Assembly (NCBI GenBank): GCA_032250675.1
Contig: JAVVEY010000001.1
Coordinates: 8,779 to 72,778, forward strand
Reading direction: 5' to 3'
Length of the DNA stretch: 64,000 nt
From: Gaopeijia sp032250675
GTDB taxonomy: Bacteria > Gemmatimonadota > Gemmatimonadetes > Longimicrobiales > Gaopeijiaceae
Shown here: positions 52,964 to 61,496 of the stretch, one piece after another
How positions within the stretch are numbered: the stretch's first letter is position 1
Layout: every line of letters begins with the position of its first letter
The notes under the pieces: model-generated
Told to the model about the DNA's origin: nothing
The model's database searches: none
The model's input: the letters and a program-made list of their open reading frames with translations, nothing else
Position numbers and translations under genes: made by a program

Positions 52964-54100
52964 CTACACGCCAAGCCCGCCCGGAATCTGTGTGAAGGCG
53001 AAGCGCGCGTACGCCTCCTCGTTGGCCGCGAAGAAGGGGAAGATCTGCGCACGGAAGGCGCTCCAGGAATCGTGTACGCGCCGGAAGGAGGCGTCTCCCC
53101 CGGCGAGTTCCTCGAGGAATGCGTTGCTCTCTCTCCATGCCGCACGCAGGATCTCGTCGGAGAAGCTCCGCACGGTGACGCCGTGCTCCTCGACGAGGCG
53201 GCGAAGGGCGGGGGGGTTCTCGGTATCGTAGCGCCCGAGCATGAAGGTGGCCGCCTCGGCCGAGACCGTGGTGAGGAGTTCCCGGTACGAGGGGGGCAGA
53301 TCGTCGTAGGCAGCGCGCGACACCTGGAGGGTGATATTCGGCCCGGGCTCCCACCACCCCGGCATGTAGTAGTTCGGCGCGATCTGATGGAAGCCGAGCT
53401 TCTCGTCGTCGTACGGCCCGACCCACTCGGTGGCGTCGATCGCACCCCGCTCGAGCGCGGGGTAGATGTCGGGGCCGCCGAGCACCTGCACCGAGGCACC
53501 GAGACGCGCCATGATCTCACCCCCGATCCCGGGAATCCGCATCCGGAGTCCGCGCAGGTCGGAGAGCGAGCCCACCGGCTCGCGGAACCATCCCCCCATC
53601 TGCATCCCCGTGTTGCCCGCGGGAAATTGCACGATCCCGAAGTCGGCGTAGATCTCGCGCAGCAGTTCGAGTCCGCCGCCGTAGCTGACCCACGCCATCT
53701 GCTGGCGCGCGGTGAGGCCGAAGGGGACGCCGGCGTCGAAGGCCAGCGCGGGGTGTTTTCCGACGTAGTAGTATCCTGCGGTGAATCCCGCGTGGACCGT
53801 GCCCTGCTGGACGGCGTCCATCACCTGGAGCGCGGGGACGAGTTCGCCCGCCGCGTACACCCGTATCGAGAAGCGTCCTCCGGTGAGTGCGGCCACGCGC
53901 TCCGCGATGAACTCCGCCGTGCCGTGCAGGATATCGAGGGAAGGGGGGAAGCTCGTCGCGAGGCGCCACCTGATCTCGGGCCCCTGCACCGCGGCCTCCG
54001 CAGAGGAGACCACCCCGCCGGGATCGCCGCCGCAGGCACCGGCCACGCCGACACCCACCGCACCCGCTGTCGCCTTTCCGATGAACTCTCTCCGACGCAT
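52964..54100 (-). CDS. dctP: TRAP transporter substrate-binding protein, Tat-exported lipoprotein (DctP)
   Basis: 378-residue periplasmic receptor. Twin-arginine signal MRRREFIGKATAG and a lipobox AGAC with Cys23, so it is probably a folded-exported lipoprotein. DctP features: WRLATSFPPSLDILHGTAEFIAERV, VMDAVQQGTVHAGF, WFREPVGSLSDLRGLRMRIPGIGGEIM, DIYPALERGAIDATEWVGPYDD and ANEEAYARFAF. The WVGPYDD form is common in TRAP receptors of 2-oxo-acids. Oriented against dctQM, with a lipoprotein gene between. Confidence 0.9.
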   Translation of the reverse strand: MRRREFIGKATAGAVGVGVAGACGGDPGGVVSSAEAAVQGPEIRWRLATSFPPSLDILHGTAEFIAERVAALTGGRFSIRVYAAGELVPALQVMDAVQQGTVHAGFTAGYYYVGKHPALAFDAGVPFGLTARQQMAWVSYGGGLELLREIYADFGIVQFPAGNTGMQMGGWFREPVGSLSDLRGLRMRIPGIGGEIMARLGASVQVLGGPDIYPALERGAIDATEWVGPYDDEKLGFHQIAPNYYMPGWWEPGPNITLQVSRAAYDDLPPSYRELLTTVSAEAATFMLGRYDTENPPALRRLVEEHGVTVRSFSDEILRAAWRESNAFLEELAGGDASFRRVHDSWSAFRAQIFPFFAANEEAYARFAFTQIPGGLGV

Positions 54101-54348
54101 CGCGCCCTCTCTCCTCGCCTGCATTCACGTGGGTCCCCGTCTGCCGCTCCGTACCGAACGGCCGGGGATGAACGTTCTCAAGAGACCGGACCCGGAGGGT
54201 CACCGCAACTCGACAGCTTCACATCCCGCGGGGGCGGATCCCTCCTTTCACCTCCGGGGTGAGAGGCGTTGCAGTCGGCGCTGCGATAGCTTCCTCTCAG
54301 CCCCGAGGCGTCTTCCCCGTGCCTTTATCAGAATCAGACGGAGTTCCG

Positions 54349-56115
54349 ATGATCCCCTTGCATACCGCTCGCCCTCGCCGTCCCTCCGCATGCCGGTGGC
54401 GCACTCTTCTTCGTCCCGCGCTCGCGGCGGCGATCGCGCTCGCCTCCACCGCGCTCGTGCCGGGGCTCACGGCGCAGCAGGTAGAGATCGCGCCCCCGGC
54501 GACTTCGCTGGAGACGAGCGGCGGCGTCGTCGTCTCCGAGGATCATCGCGCCTCGGCCGTGGGAGCCCGGGTGCTCGCCGCGGGAGGCACCGCGGTGGAC
54601 GCCGCGATCGCCACGGGCTTCGCGCTCGCCGTCGTCCACCCCTCGGCGGGGAATATCGGCGGCGGCGGATTCATGGTGATCCGCTTCCCCGACGGTGCGA
54701 CGACGGCGCTCGATTTCCGTGAGAAGGCGCCGCTGGGTGCGCACCCCCGCATCTGGCTCGACGCGGCGGGGGAGTATTCGAGTGAACGGCACCATGACAG
54801 CCACCTTGCCGTGGGCGTCCCGGGCACGGTGGCCGGCTTCGACAAGGCGCACCGCCTCTACGGCACGGTCAGATGGGAGCGCCTCGTCGAACCGGCCGTC
54901 ACGCTCGCGAAGGAGGGGTTCGAGGTCCACGAAGGACTCGCGCGAGGGCTCCGACGGCTCGTCGAGGGCACGCCGCATGAGGCGACGCGGGCGGCGTTCA
55001 CGCGCGACGGAGCCTTGCTCGAGGCGGGAGACACCCTTCGCCAGCCGGATCTGGCCGCCTCGCTCCGACGGATCCTCGAGGATCGTGCCGAGGGCTTCTA
55101 CCACGGCGAGACGGCGCGCCTCATCGTGGCCGAGATGGAGCGGGGCGGGGGACTCATCACCGCGACCGACCTCGCGCGGTATCGGGCCCGCGAGCGGGCG
55201 CCCGTCACCGGGTCGTACCGGGGCTACGAGATCATCTCGATGCCGCCCCCATCGAGCGGAGGCGTCACCCTCGTCTCGATGCTCAACATCCTCGAGGGGT
55301 TCGACCTCGCCGGGATGGGACACAACTCCGCGCCGTACGCGCACCTCCTGGCCGAGGTGATGCGGCGCGCCTTCGCCGACCGCGCGCGCTACCTCGCCGA
55401 TCCCGACTTCGTCGATCTTCCCGTGCACGCCCTGACCGCGAAAGCCCGCGCGGACTCCGTGCGAGCCACGATCGACTTCACTCGCGCGACGCCGAGCGAG
55501 CTCGGCGATCTGGCCGGACCCCCCGAGAGCCCCGAGACGACGCACTACTCCGTCGTCGACGCGAGCGGGATGGCGGTTTCGGTCACCTACACCCTCGAGC
55601 AGGGGTACGGCTCGGGGATCGTGGTGCCCGGAGCGGGCTTCCTCCTCAACAACGAGATGGGCGATTTCAACGCCGCTCCCGGGCTCACCGACGAGCGCGG
55701 ACTCATCGGCACCCCACCGAATCTCGCCCGCCCCGAGCAGCGGATGCTCTCGAGCATGACCCCCTCGATCGTCGCGCGCGACGGCCACCTCGTGGCGGTG
55801 GTGGGGAGCCCCGGCGGGCGCACTATCATCAACACCGTCCTCCAGGTCATCCTCAACCGGATCGATCACGGGATGTCTCCCGAGGAGGCGGTCCGGGCTC
55901 GACGTCTGCACCATCAGTGGTTTCCCGACCGCATCTCGGTCGAGTCGGAGGGGGTCACCGAGGGCACTCTCGAACGCCTGCGCGCGATGGGACACATCCT
56001 GCGTGTCGGGGGGAATCAGGGGCTCGCCCACTCGATCTTCATCGACGCGGCCACCGGGCGCAGAATCGGTGTGCCCGACGCGCGCAATCCGAACTCGGGC
56101 GCCGCCGGGCACTGA
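54349..56115 (+). CDS. ggt: gamma-glutamyltransferase
   Basis: 588-residue Ntn hydrolase that cleaves gamma-glutamyl bonds such as those of glutathione in the periplasm. Signal peptide about 1-42. Autocleavage Thr397 in ETTHYSVVDASGMAVSVTYTLEQGYGSG; downstream GFLLNNEMGDFNAAPG, SSMTPSIV, VGSPGGRTIINTVLQVILN. The start is ATG 54349 with GGAG ahead; the frame is open upstream. Divergent from the DctP gene over about 250 bp. Confidence 0.94.
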   Translation: MIPLHTARPRRPSACRWRTLLRPALAAAIALASTALVPGLTAQQVEIAPPATSLETSGGVVVSEDHRASAVGARVLAAGGTAVDAAIATGFALAVVHPSAGNIGGGGFMVIRFPDGATTALDFREKAPLGAHPRIWLDAAGEYSSERHHDSHLAVGVPGTVAGFDKAHRLYGTVRWERLVEPAVTLAKEGFEVHEGLARGLRRLVEGTPHEATRAAFTRDGALLEAGDTLRQPDLAASLRRILEDRAEGFYHGETARLIVAEMERGGGLITATDLARYRARERAPVTGSYRGYEIISMPPPSSGGVTLVSMLNILEGFDLAGMGHNSAPYAHLLAEVMRRAFADRARYLADPDFVDLPVHALTAKARADSVRATIDFTRATPSELGDLAGPPESPETTHYSVVDASGMAVSVTYTLEQGYGSGIVVPGAGFLLNNEMGDFNAAPGLTDERGLIGTPPNLARPEQRMLSSMTPSIVARDGHLVAVVGSPGGRTIINTVLQVILNRIDHGMSPEEAVRARRLHHQWFPDRISVESEGVTEGTLERLRAMGHILRVGGNQGLAHSIFIDAATGRRIGVPDARNPNSGAAGH

Positions 56116-56207
56116 CGGTCGCCGGGTAGCCGCGTCCGGGAACGCCGGCGGGGAGGGAGGGGTTACGGGAAGTGACCCACGCTCTTCCACTCCGATTCCG
56201 CGAAGAC

Positions 56208-57323
56208 ATGAACCGTCTCCTCCCGATCCTCGCCCTTGCGACCGCCGTCATCGTCGCCTCCGGCGTGCCTCTCGACGCGCAGAACTTCCCGACCAGCGGC
56301 TGGTCGACCGACTTCAGCAGGCATTCGGTGCCCTTCGAGGAGATCGTCTCGGGGGGTGTGCCGAAGGATGGGATCCCCGCGCTCACGAACCCGAGCTTCG
56401 TCACGATCCGGGAGGCGGACCGCTGGATCGACGATCGGGAGCCCGTCGCGCTCATCCGGGTGGGGGAGTTCGTCAAGATCTATCCGCTGCAGATCCTCAT
56501 CTGGCATGAGATCGTCAACGACCAGATCGGGGACCTCCCCGTGTCCGTCACCTTCTGCCCCCTCTGCAACACGACGATCGCCTTCGACAGGCGGCACGAG
56601 GGACGCACCCTCGAGTTCGGTGTGACGGGGAATCTTCGTCACTCCGACATGGTGATGTACGACCGCCAGACCGAGACGTGGTGGCAGCAGGCGACGGGAG
56701 AGGGGATCGTCGGCGAGCTCACCGGAACCACGCTCACGCAGGTGCCCGCGCCCGTCGTGAGCTGGGCGCAGGCGAGGGTGGACGCCCCCGACGGCGTCGT
56801 CCTCTCGCGCGAGACCGGGTACGACCGCGAATACGGTCGAAACCCCTATCGTGGGTACGACACCCAGGATGGCCCCTACCCGGGTTTCTTCTCGAAGCGT
56901 CCCGATCCGCGCCTCGATGTGATGGAGCGCGTCGTGGCGATGGGGGGAGAGGACGATCCGGTTGCGGTGCCCTTCTCGGCGCTCCGTGAGCGGCGGTTCA
57001 TCGAGCTCGAGGTGAATGGGGAGGATGTCGTCGTCTTCTGGTCCCCGGGCACCCGAAGCGCCCTCGATAACCGGAATATGGACAAGAGTCGTGACGTGGG
57101 ATCGGGGGTCGCCTTCCGCCCCGAGGCGGGGGGACGCAGCCTCACCTTCGAGCTGCACCAGGGAGGGATTCGCGACCGCGAGACGGGGACCAGCTGGGAC
57201 TCGATGGGACGCGCGGCGACCGGACCGCTCGTCGGCGAACGGCTCGAACCGATCGAGCACGCCAACCACTTCTGGTTCGCGTGGGCGGTCTTCCGTCCCG
57301 ACACCCGGATCGTGCGCCAGTAA
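56208..57323 (+). CDS. DUF3179 family secreted protein
   Basis: 371-residue exported protein, signal peptide about 1-25 (ASGVPLDAQ). Carries the DUF3179 marks: HEIVNDQIGDLPVSVTFCPLCNTTIAFDRR with CxxC, GNLRHSDMVMYDRQTETWWQQATGEGIVGELTG and a C-terminal HFWFAWAVFRPDTRIVR. The CxxC motif suggests metal or redox binding; the family has no known activity. ATG 56208 is chosen to give the signal peptide. Confidence 0.9.
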   Translation: MNRLLPILALATAVIVASGVPLDAQNFPTSGWSTDFSRHSVPFEEIVSGGVPKDGIPALTNPSFVTIREADRWIDDREPVALIRVGEFVKIYPLQILIWHEIVNDQIGDLPVSVTFCPLCNTTIAFDRRHEGRTLEFGVTGNLRHSDMVMYDRQTETWWQQATGEGIVGELTGTTLTQVPAPVVSWAQARVDAPDGVVLSRETGYDREYGRNPYRGYDTQDGPYPGFFSKRPDPRLDVMERVVAMGGEDDPVAVPFSALRERRFIELEVNGEDVVVFWSPGTRSALDNRNMDKSRDVGSGVAFRPEAGGRSLTFELHQGGIRDRETGTSWDSMGRAATGPLVGERLEPIEHANHFWFAWAVFRPDTRIVRQ

Positions 57324-57354
57324 CCGCCCGGAACACGCGAGCCCGACGCGACCG

Positions 57355-57390
57355 CGGGTGGCTCACCCCTCGATCGGGGTGAGCCACCCG
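57355..57390. terminator. bidirectional terminator overlapping the ilvE 3' end
   Basis: Perfect 15-bp stem (57355-57369 with 57376-57390; CGGGTGGCTCACCCC) and loop TCGATC between the convergent DUF3179 and ilvE genes. Most of it lies inside the last codons of ilvE (stop 57365-57363), so those codons are constrained twice. Confidence 0.8.
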
Positions 57391-58295
57391 TGCGCGTCCT
57401 CGACCTCGCCGCGGGCGATCGCCAGGAAACGCTCCTGGATGCGGCGCGTGACCGGCCCGATCCGACCCGAACCGATCCCGATCCGGTCCACGCTGCGGAT
57501 CGGGGTCACCTCGGACGCCGTTCCCGTGAAGAAGAGCTCGTCGGCCACGTAGAGCGACTCGCGCGGCACATGTCCCTCGCGCGCCTCGATCCCGAGGTCG
57601 CGCGCGATCGCGAGGACGGCGTCGCGCGTGATCCCCGCGAGCGAGGAGCCGTCGAGCCACGGGGTGTGAATCACCCCGTCGCGCACGAGGAAGATATTCT
57701 GTCCCCCTCCCTCGCTGATGAGCCCCGACGGCGACACCGCGACCCCCTCGGCGTAGCCGTTCGCGATCGCCTCCATCTTGATCAGCTGGGCGTTCACGTA
57801 GTGCCCGGCGGCCTTCGCCGCGACGGGGTAGGTGTTGGGGTGCGCGCGCATCCATGAGCTCGTGCAGATGTCGACGCCGTGGGCGAGCGCGTCGGGCCCG
57901 AGGTAGGCGCCCCACGGCCAGCACGCGACATACGTCTCGATCGGCGAGGCGCGGGCATCGAGCCCCGCCGCGCCGTATCCCCGCAGCACCATCGGACGGA
58001 TGTAGCCGTCGACGAGCCCGTTGCGCGTGACCGTCTCGACGCAGGCGCGCTCGATGTCGGAGGCGCTCCACTCGGGACGCATCCGGTAGATCGTGCATGA
58101 ATCGAGGAGCCTCCGGATATGCTCGGCGAGGCGAAAGATCGCCGGTCCCCCGGGGGTCTCGTAGAAGCGGATCCCCTCGAAGATCGAGGTGCCGAACTGC
58201 ACCGCCGTCGAGAGGAGGTGCACCGTCGTGTCGTGCCACGGTACGAAGGTGCCGTCCTTCCAGATCCACTCCGATTCCTGAAGCGTGCCGGACAT
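57363..58295 (-). CDS. ilvE: branched-chain amino acid aminotransferase
   Basis: 310-residue class IV PLP enzyme for the last step of Leu/Ile/Val synthesis. FEGIRFYETPGGPAIFRL, PLP Lys161 in VAAKAAGHYVNAQL, GYAEGVAVSPSGLISEGGGQNIF and ELFFTGTASEVTPIRSVD. ATG 58295. Downstream of a cupin and an SDR on the same strand (37-bp gap), so it may be the last gene of that operon. Confidence 0.95.
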   Translation of the reverse strand: MSGTLQESEWIWKDGTFVPWHDTTVHLLSTAVQFGTSIFEGIRFYETPGGPAIFRLAEHIRRLLDSCTIYRMRPEWSASDIERACVETVTRNGLVDGYIRPMVLRGYGAAGLDARASPIETYVACWPWGAYLGPDALAHGVDICTSSWMRAHPNTYPVAAKAAGHYVNAQLIKMEAIANGYAEGVAVSPSGLISEGGGQNIFLVRDGVIHTPWLDGSSLAGITRDAVLAIARDLGIEAREGHVPRESLYVADELFFTGTASEVTPIRSVDRIGIGSGRIGPVTRRIQERFLAIARGEVEDAHGWLTPIEG

Positions 58296-58332
58296 CGGGT
58301 CTCCTGCGGGGTGAGAGGTGGGGTACGAGGCG

Positions 58333-59124
58333 TCAGAGGAGGGAGCGGATCCATCCGCCGTCGACCGCGATCGACTGACCCGTGATGTACCTCGCCCGCT
58401 CCGAGGCGAGGAAGGCCGCGAGTGCGGCGAACTCGCGCGGCTCGCCCACGCGGCCCATCGGGACCTGTGCCGCCCAGGCGTCGAAGGCGTCGGCCGGCGA
58501 GCCCCCCTTCGTCGCGGCGATGTGGTCCGCGAGCTCGTCGAGGCGCTCGGTGCGGGTGTACCCGGGCATCAGGTTGTTGACGGTGATCCCCTCGGCCGCG
58601 ACCTCGTTGGCGAGGGTGCGGGCGAACCCCGTTACCGCCGCACGCAGCGCATTCGAGAGGAGGAGACCCTCGACCGGCTGCTTGACCGCGATCGAGGTCA
58701 CATTGAGAATCCGCCCCCACCCGCGCTCGCGCATCCCCGGCAGCACCCCCTTCACGAGTCCGATCACACTCTCGAGCGTCACCGCCGACCCCGCCCGCCA
58801 TGCGTCGAGGTCGTGCGCGTCGAGACCGCCCGGAGGCGGGCCGCCACCATTCGTCACCAGGACGTCCACGCCTCCGAAGGTGTCGAGCGCGAAGTCGACG
58901 AGCGCGTGCACCTCGGCCGCGACGGCGACGTCGGTGGGACGCGCGACCACGCGGCGTCCCGAGGCCTCCTCGATCGCGGCGCGCGCCGCCTCGAGCGGGC
59001 CCTCCGAGCGCGCGCAGATGACGAGGTCGCACCCCTCGGCGGCGAGCTCGTCGGCGATCGCGCGCCCGAGACCCCGTGACGCGGCGGCGACGAGCGCGAC
59101 GCGCCCCTCGAGTCCGAAATCCAT
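58333..59124 (-). CDS. SDR-family protein lacking the catalytic Tyr/Lys pair
   Basis: 263-residue SDR fold. Cofactor loop AAASRGLG (13-20) in place of TGxxxGxG and TNGGG (91-95) in place of NNAG. Ser144 is present, but the positions of Tyr and Lys hold Ser157 and Arg161 (SNALR). The C-terminus (GQSIAVDGGWIRSLL) is FabG-like. This SNxxR type is a known variant of 3-oxoacyl-reductase-like proteins; activity is uncertain. The start is 3 bp after the cupin stop; ilvE follows. Confidence 0.85.
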   Translation of the reverse strand: MDFGLEGRVALVAAASRGLGRAIADELAAEGCDLVICARSEGPLEAARAAIEEASGRRVVARPTDVAVAAEVHALVDFALDTFGGVDVLVTNGGGPPPGGLDAHDLDAWRAGSAVTLESVIGLVKGVLPGMRERGWGRILNVTSIAVKQPVEGLLLSNALRAAVTGFARTLANEVAAEGITVNNLMPGYTRTERLDELADHIAATKGGSPADAFDAWAAQVPMGRVGEPREFAALAAFLASERARYITGQSIAVDGGWIRSLL

Positions 59125-59127
59125 CGA

Positions 59128-59532
59128 TCAGCCCTTGCGGTGGAAGTAGGTGTCGGTACCCTCGAGCCAGTCTGCGCGCGGGGGATCGAAGACGTCGACG
59201 TCGAGGGTGTCCTCGAGCGCGACCGCTTCGTGCGGGAGGTGCGAGGGGATGTAGAGGACCTCGCCCGCCCGGACCGTCACCTCGTGCTCGAGTGACTCGC
59301 CGAGGCGGAAGTGGAGCGCGCCCGAGAGGATCCAGGTGATCTGTTCATTCTCGTGCGCGTGCTTCGGCACGACGGCGCCTTCGTCGAGGAAGACCTGCGC
59401 GATCATCATCCGCGGCCCATGCACCAGACGTCGCCGAATCTCCGGTGTGACCTCCTCCCACTCGATCGCGTCCCAGCGATGATGCTGCAGCGCGTCCAGC
59501 CGGGGATCCCCGGAAGCGTCCGATTGTGTCAT
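59128..59532 (-). CDS. cupin-domain protein
   Basis: 134-residue single cupin. Motif 1 HAHENEQITWILSGALHFRLG supplies metal His/Glu; motif 2 is VLYIPSHLPHEAV. Likely a small metal-dependent enzyme or ligand-binding protein in the cytosol. ATG 59532 with GGAG about 11 bases ahead. First gene of a cupin-SDR-ilvE series. Confidence 0.88.
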   Translation of the reverse strand: MTQSDASGDPRLDALQHHRWDAIEWEEVTPEIRRRLVHGPRMMIAQVFLDEGAVVPKHAHENEQITWILSGALHFRLGESLEHEVTVRAGEVLYIPSHLPHEAVALEDTLDVDVFDPPRADWLEGTDTYFHRKG

Positions 59533-59733
59533 CTTTCTTGTTCTCCTGGTGTGAAGGTCGCGGGCCGCGGCGAGCGACGCGCCGTGCTGCGACGTCGGGT
59601 TCGGTCGCGCGCCCGGTACGGGTGCGCAAGCTGCTACCCTTCCGCCCGCGAGGCCAGTCCTCGCCGCGGCGGACCTTTCGGCTGCATCCACGGCTTTCGT
59701 GCATGGAGGACGAACCCCGAGATCGACGAGGTG

Positions 59734-60168
59734 ATGATGAAGACCGAGCGAGAGTGGAAGGAGTGCCTCGACGAGGCCGCCTGGCGCGTGCTGCGCGAAG
59801 GCGAGACCGAGCGTCCCTTCACCGGTGCGTACGTCGACGAGAAGGGGGCGGGTACCTACAGCTGTCGCGGGTGCGGCGCCCCACTCTTCTCGTCGGAGGC
59901 CAAGTACGACTCGCGCTCCGGGTGGCCCTCCTTCCGGGAGGCGATCGATGCCGGGAATCTGCGCACCTGCCGCGATACCTCGCACGGGATGACACGGATC
60001 GAGGTGGCGTGCGCGAGGTGTGACGGTCACCTCGGCCATCTCTTCCCCGACGGCCCGGCCCCTACCGGCGACCGCTACTGCATCAACTCCGCCGCGCTCG
60101 ACTTCGCGTGCGATGGGGCGTGCGATGGGGCGTGCGATGGGACGTGCGATGGGGAGGACGGCGAATGA
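59734..60168 (+). CDS. msrB: peptide-methionine (R)-S-oxide reductase
   Basis: 144-residue repair enzyme reducing methionine-R-sulfoxide. Zinc-binding CRGC (44-47) and CARC (93-96), catalytic Cys116 in GDRYCINSAALDF. The natural end would be near residue 125; the tail instead holds four repeats of a Cys-Asp-Gly unit coded by a 12-bp tandem repeat, adding four cysteines. Start: ATG 59734 or 59737. Its TGA overlaps the ATG of the next lipoprotein. Confidence 0.93.
   Translation: MMKTEREWKECLDEAAWRVLREGETERPFTGAYVDEKGAGTYSCRGCGAPLFSSEAKYDSRSGWPSFREAIDAGNLRTCRDTSHGMTRIEVACARCDGHLGHLFPDGPAPTGDRYCINSAALDFACDGACDGACDGTCDGEDGE
60109..60156 (+). repeat. 12-bp tandem repeat, 4 units, inside the msrB tail
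   Basis: TGCGATGGGGCG at 60109-60120 and 60121-60132, then TGCGATGGGACG (60133-60144) and TGCGATGGGGAG (60145-60156). In frame, each unit codes for Cys-Asp-Gly plus one residue. Probably a recent slippage product at the 3' end of the gene. Confidence 0.9.
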
Positions 60169-60875
60169 AGCCCCACCCGGATCACCGGGGCGGCTCGGGG
60201 ATGACGCCCCTCGTCGTGTCGCTCGTCGTCGCGCTCGCCGGGTCGGGGTGCGCCTCGACTCCCGCCGGTCCTCCCGCGCCGGGAGAGGCGCGCGGCGCGG
60301 TCCCCTCCCTCGGTGGCGTCGAGGTTCTCGTCCTTCCGGTGCAACGGACCCGCGTCGATCGCGAAGCCGCCGATCGTGAGCTCGCCTTCGCCCTCACCAC
60401 GCGGGGTCCGGCCGTGACGTGGATCGGTCCCGTGGAGATCGAACGCCGGGTCTCGCAGTCGGCGATGAATCTCTCCCTCGACCGTCTCCCGATCGACGCC
60501 TTCTTCCAGGCGGACGTCACCCGCGTCGGCGATCCGGTCTACGGTATCCTCCGCCGGGCGGCCTCGCTCACCGGCGCGCTCTACGCGATCATCCCCCTCT
60601 CGCTCGCGCCCTCGCCCTCGTCGGGTCCCGAGGCGAAGCCGGGGCTCGAGGTGATGGCGACACTCATCGAGATCCGCACCGGGACGGTCTTCTGGATCGG
60701 CACCCTGAGTGCCGAAGGCGATCCCGCCGACCCCGCCACCCTCGCGCGCCTCATGGACGAGCTGGCACGAACCCTGCTGCCGCTCGGGGCCGACGAGACC
60801 CTCCTCTCGACGAATCGTCTCCTCACGAATCGTCTCCTCACGAATCGAGTACGCACGGAGCGCGCGACACGGTGA
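60165..60875 (+). CDS. putative lipoprotein
   Basis: 236-residue exported protein, lipobox GSGC with Cys46 or so from this start; about Cys34 if the M at 60201 is used. Middle part: VEVLVLPVQRTRVDREAADRELAFAL and a TGALYAIIPLSLAP strand; the C-terminus has a 15-bp repeat (TNRLL). This recalls lipoproteins that build a synthesis cofactor list (penicillin-binding-activator-like strands), but I cannot name the family. ATGA overlap with msrB; TGATG overlap with the next gene. Confidence 0.72.
   Translation: MKPHPDHRGGSGMTPLVVSLVVALAGSGCASTPAGPPAPGEARGAVPSLGGVEVLVLPVQRTRVDREAADRELAFALTTRGPAVTWIGPVEIERRVSQSAMNLSLDRLPIDAFFQADVTRVGDPVYGILRRAASLTGALYAIIPLSLAPSPSSGPEAKPGLEVMATLIEIRTGTVFWIGTLSAEGDPADPATLARLMDELARTLLPLGADETLLSTNRLLTNRLLTNRVRTERATR
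60810..60848 (+). repeat. 15-bp tandem repeat in the lipoprotein C-terminus
   Basis: ACGAATCGTCTCCTC at 60810-60824 and 60825-60839, then a partial third copy from 60840. It codes for TNRLL-TNRLL-TNR. Confidence 0.85.
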
Positions 60876-61399
60876 TGATCCCGCAGACCCCCACTCCCGC
60901 GGCATGGCGTGCCCCGCTCGCCGCGCTTCTCCTCCTCGTCGGGGGATGTGCTCCGCCGACCGAAACGGCGCTTCCCCGGCCCGACGAACTCGCCGCGTAC
61001 TACGCCGATTCCTCGATCGAGACCGTCGAGATGCGAGGGAATGTGGCGCTCGTGACGGTCGAGCAGGACGCCACCCATCTGCGCCGGGGCGGGAGGCTCT
61101 GGGCCAAGATGGGGCCCTATATCCACATCTTCTCGCCGGCGACCGAGGAGCTGCTTCGGGACTTCCCGGCGGTCGCGGGGGTACGCGTCCGGACCGTCAC
61201 GATCTCGGGCACCGAGATCGCCTCGGTGCTCCTCGAACGCACCACACTGAACGACATCACATGGAAGGGCGCGCGCACGCGCGTCGCCCAGGCGCTCACC
61301 CACCGCGGCGCGGAGCAGGTCCGTTCGATCGAACAGCTCGTGGAGTATGGGGAGCGCCGCACCACCTACGAGTACAACCCGGATTTCACGAGACGCTGA
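60875..61399 (+). CDS. putative lipoprotein
   Basis: 174-residue exported protein: signal peptide with lipobox VGGC (Cys about 24), then SSIETVEMRGNVALVTVEQDATHLRRGGRLWAKMGPYIHIF and ISGTEIASVLLERTTLND. Not recognised. It starts in the stop of the previous lipoprotein (GTG 60872 or ATG 60875), so msrB and two lipoproteins form one coupled unit. Confidence 0.7.
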   Translation: MIPQTPTPAAWRAPLAALLLLVGGCAPPTETALPRPDELAAYYADSSIETVEMRGNVALVTVEQDATHLRRGGRLWAKMGPYIHIFSPATEELLRDFPAVAGVRVRTVTISGTEIASVLLERTTLNDITWKGARTRVAQALTHRGAEQVRSIEQLVEYGERRTTYEYNPDFTRR

Positions 61400-61496
61400 G
61401 CGTCGATATCATCCGGGGCCATCCCCGGGGTCGACGAGACCGAAGCTTCGTCTGCCCCCTTCACCCGACTTCCGACCCCGCGACAGGCCGTCCCGC

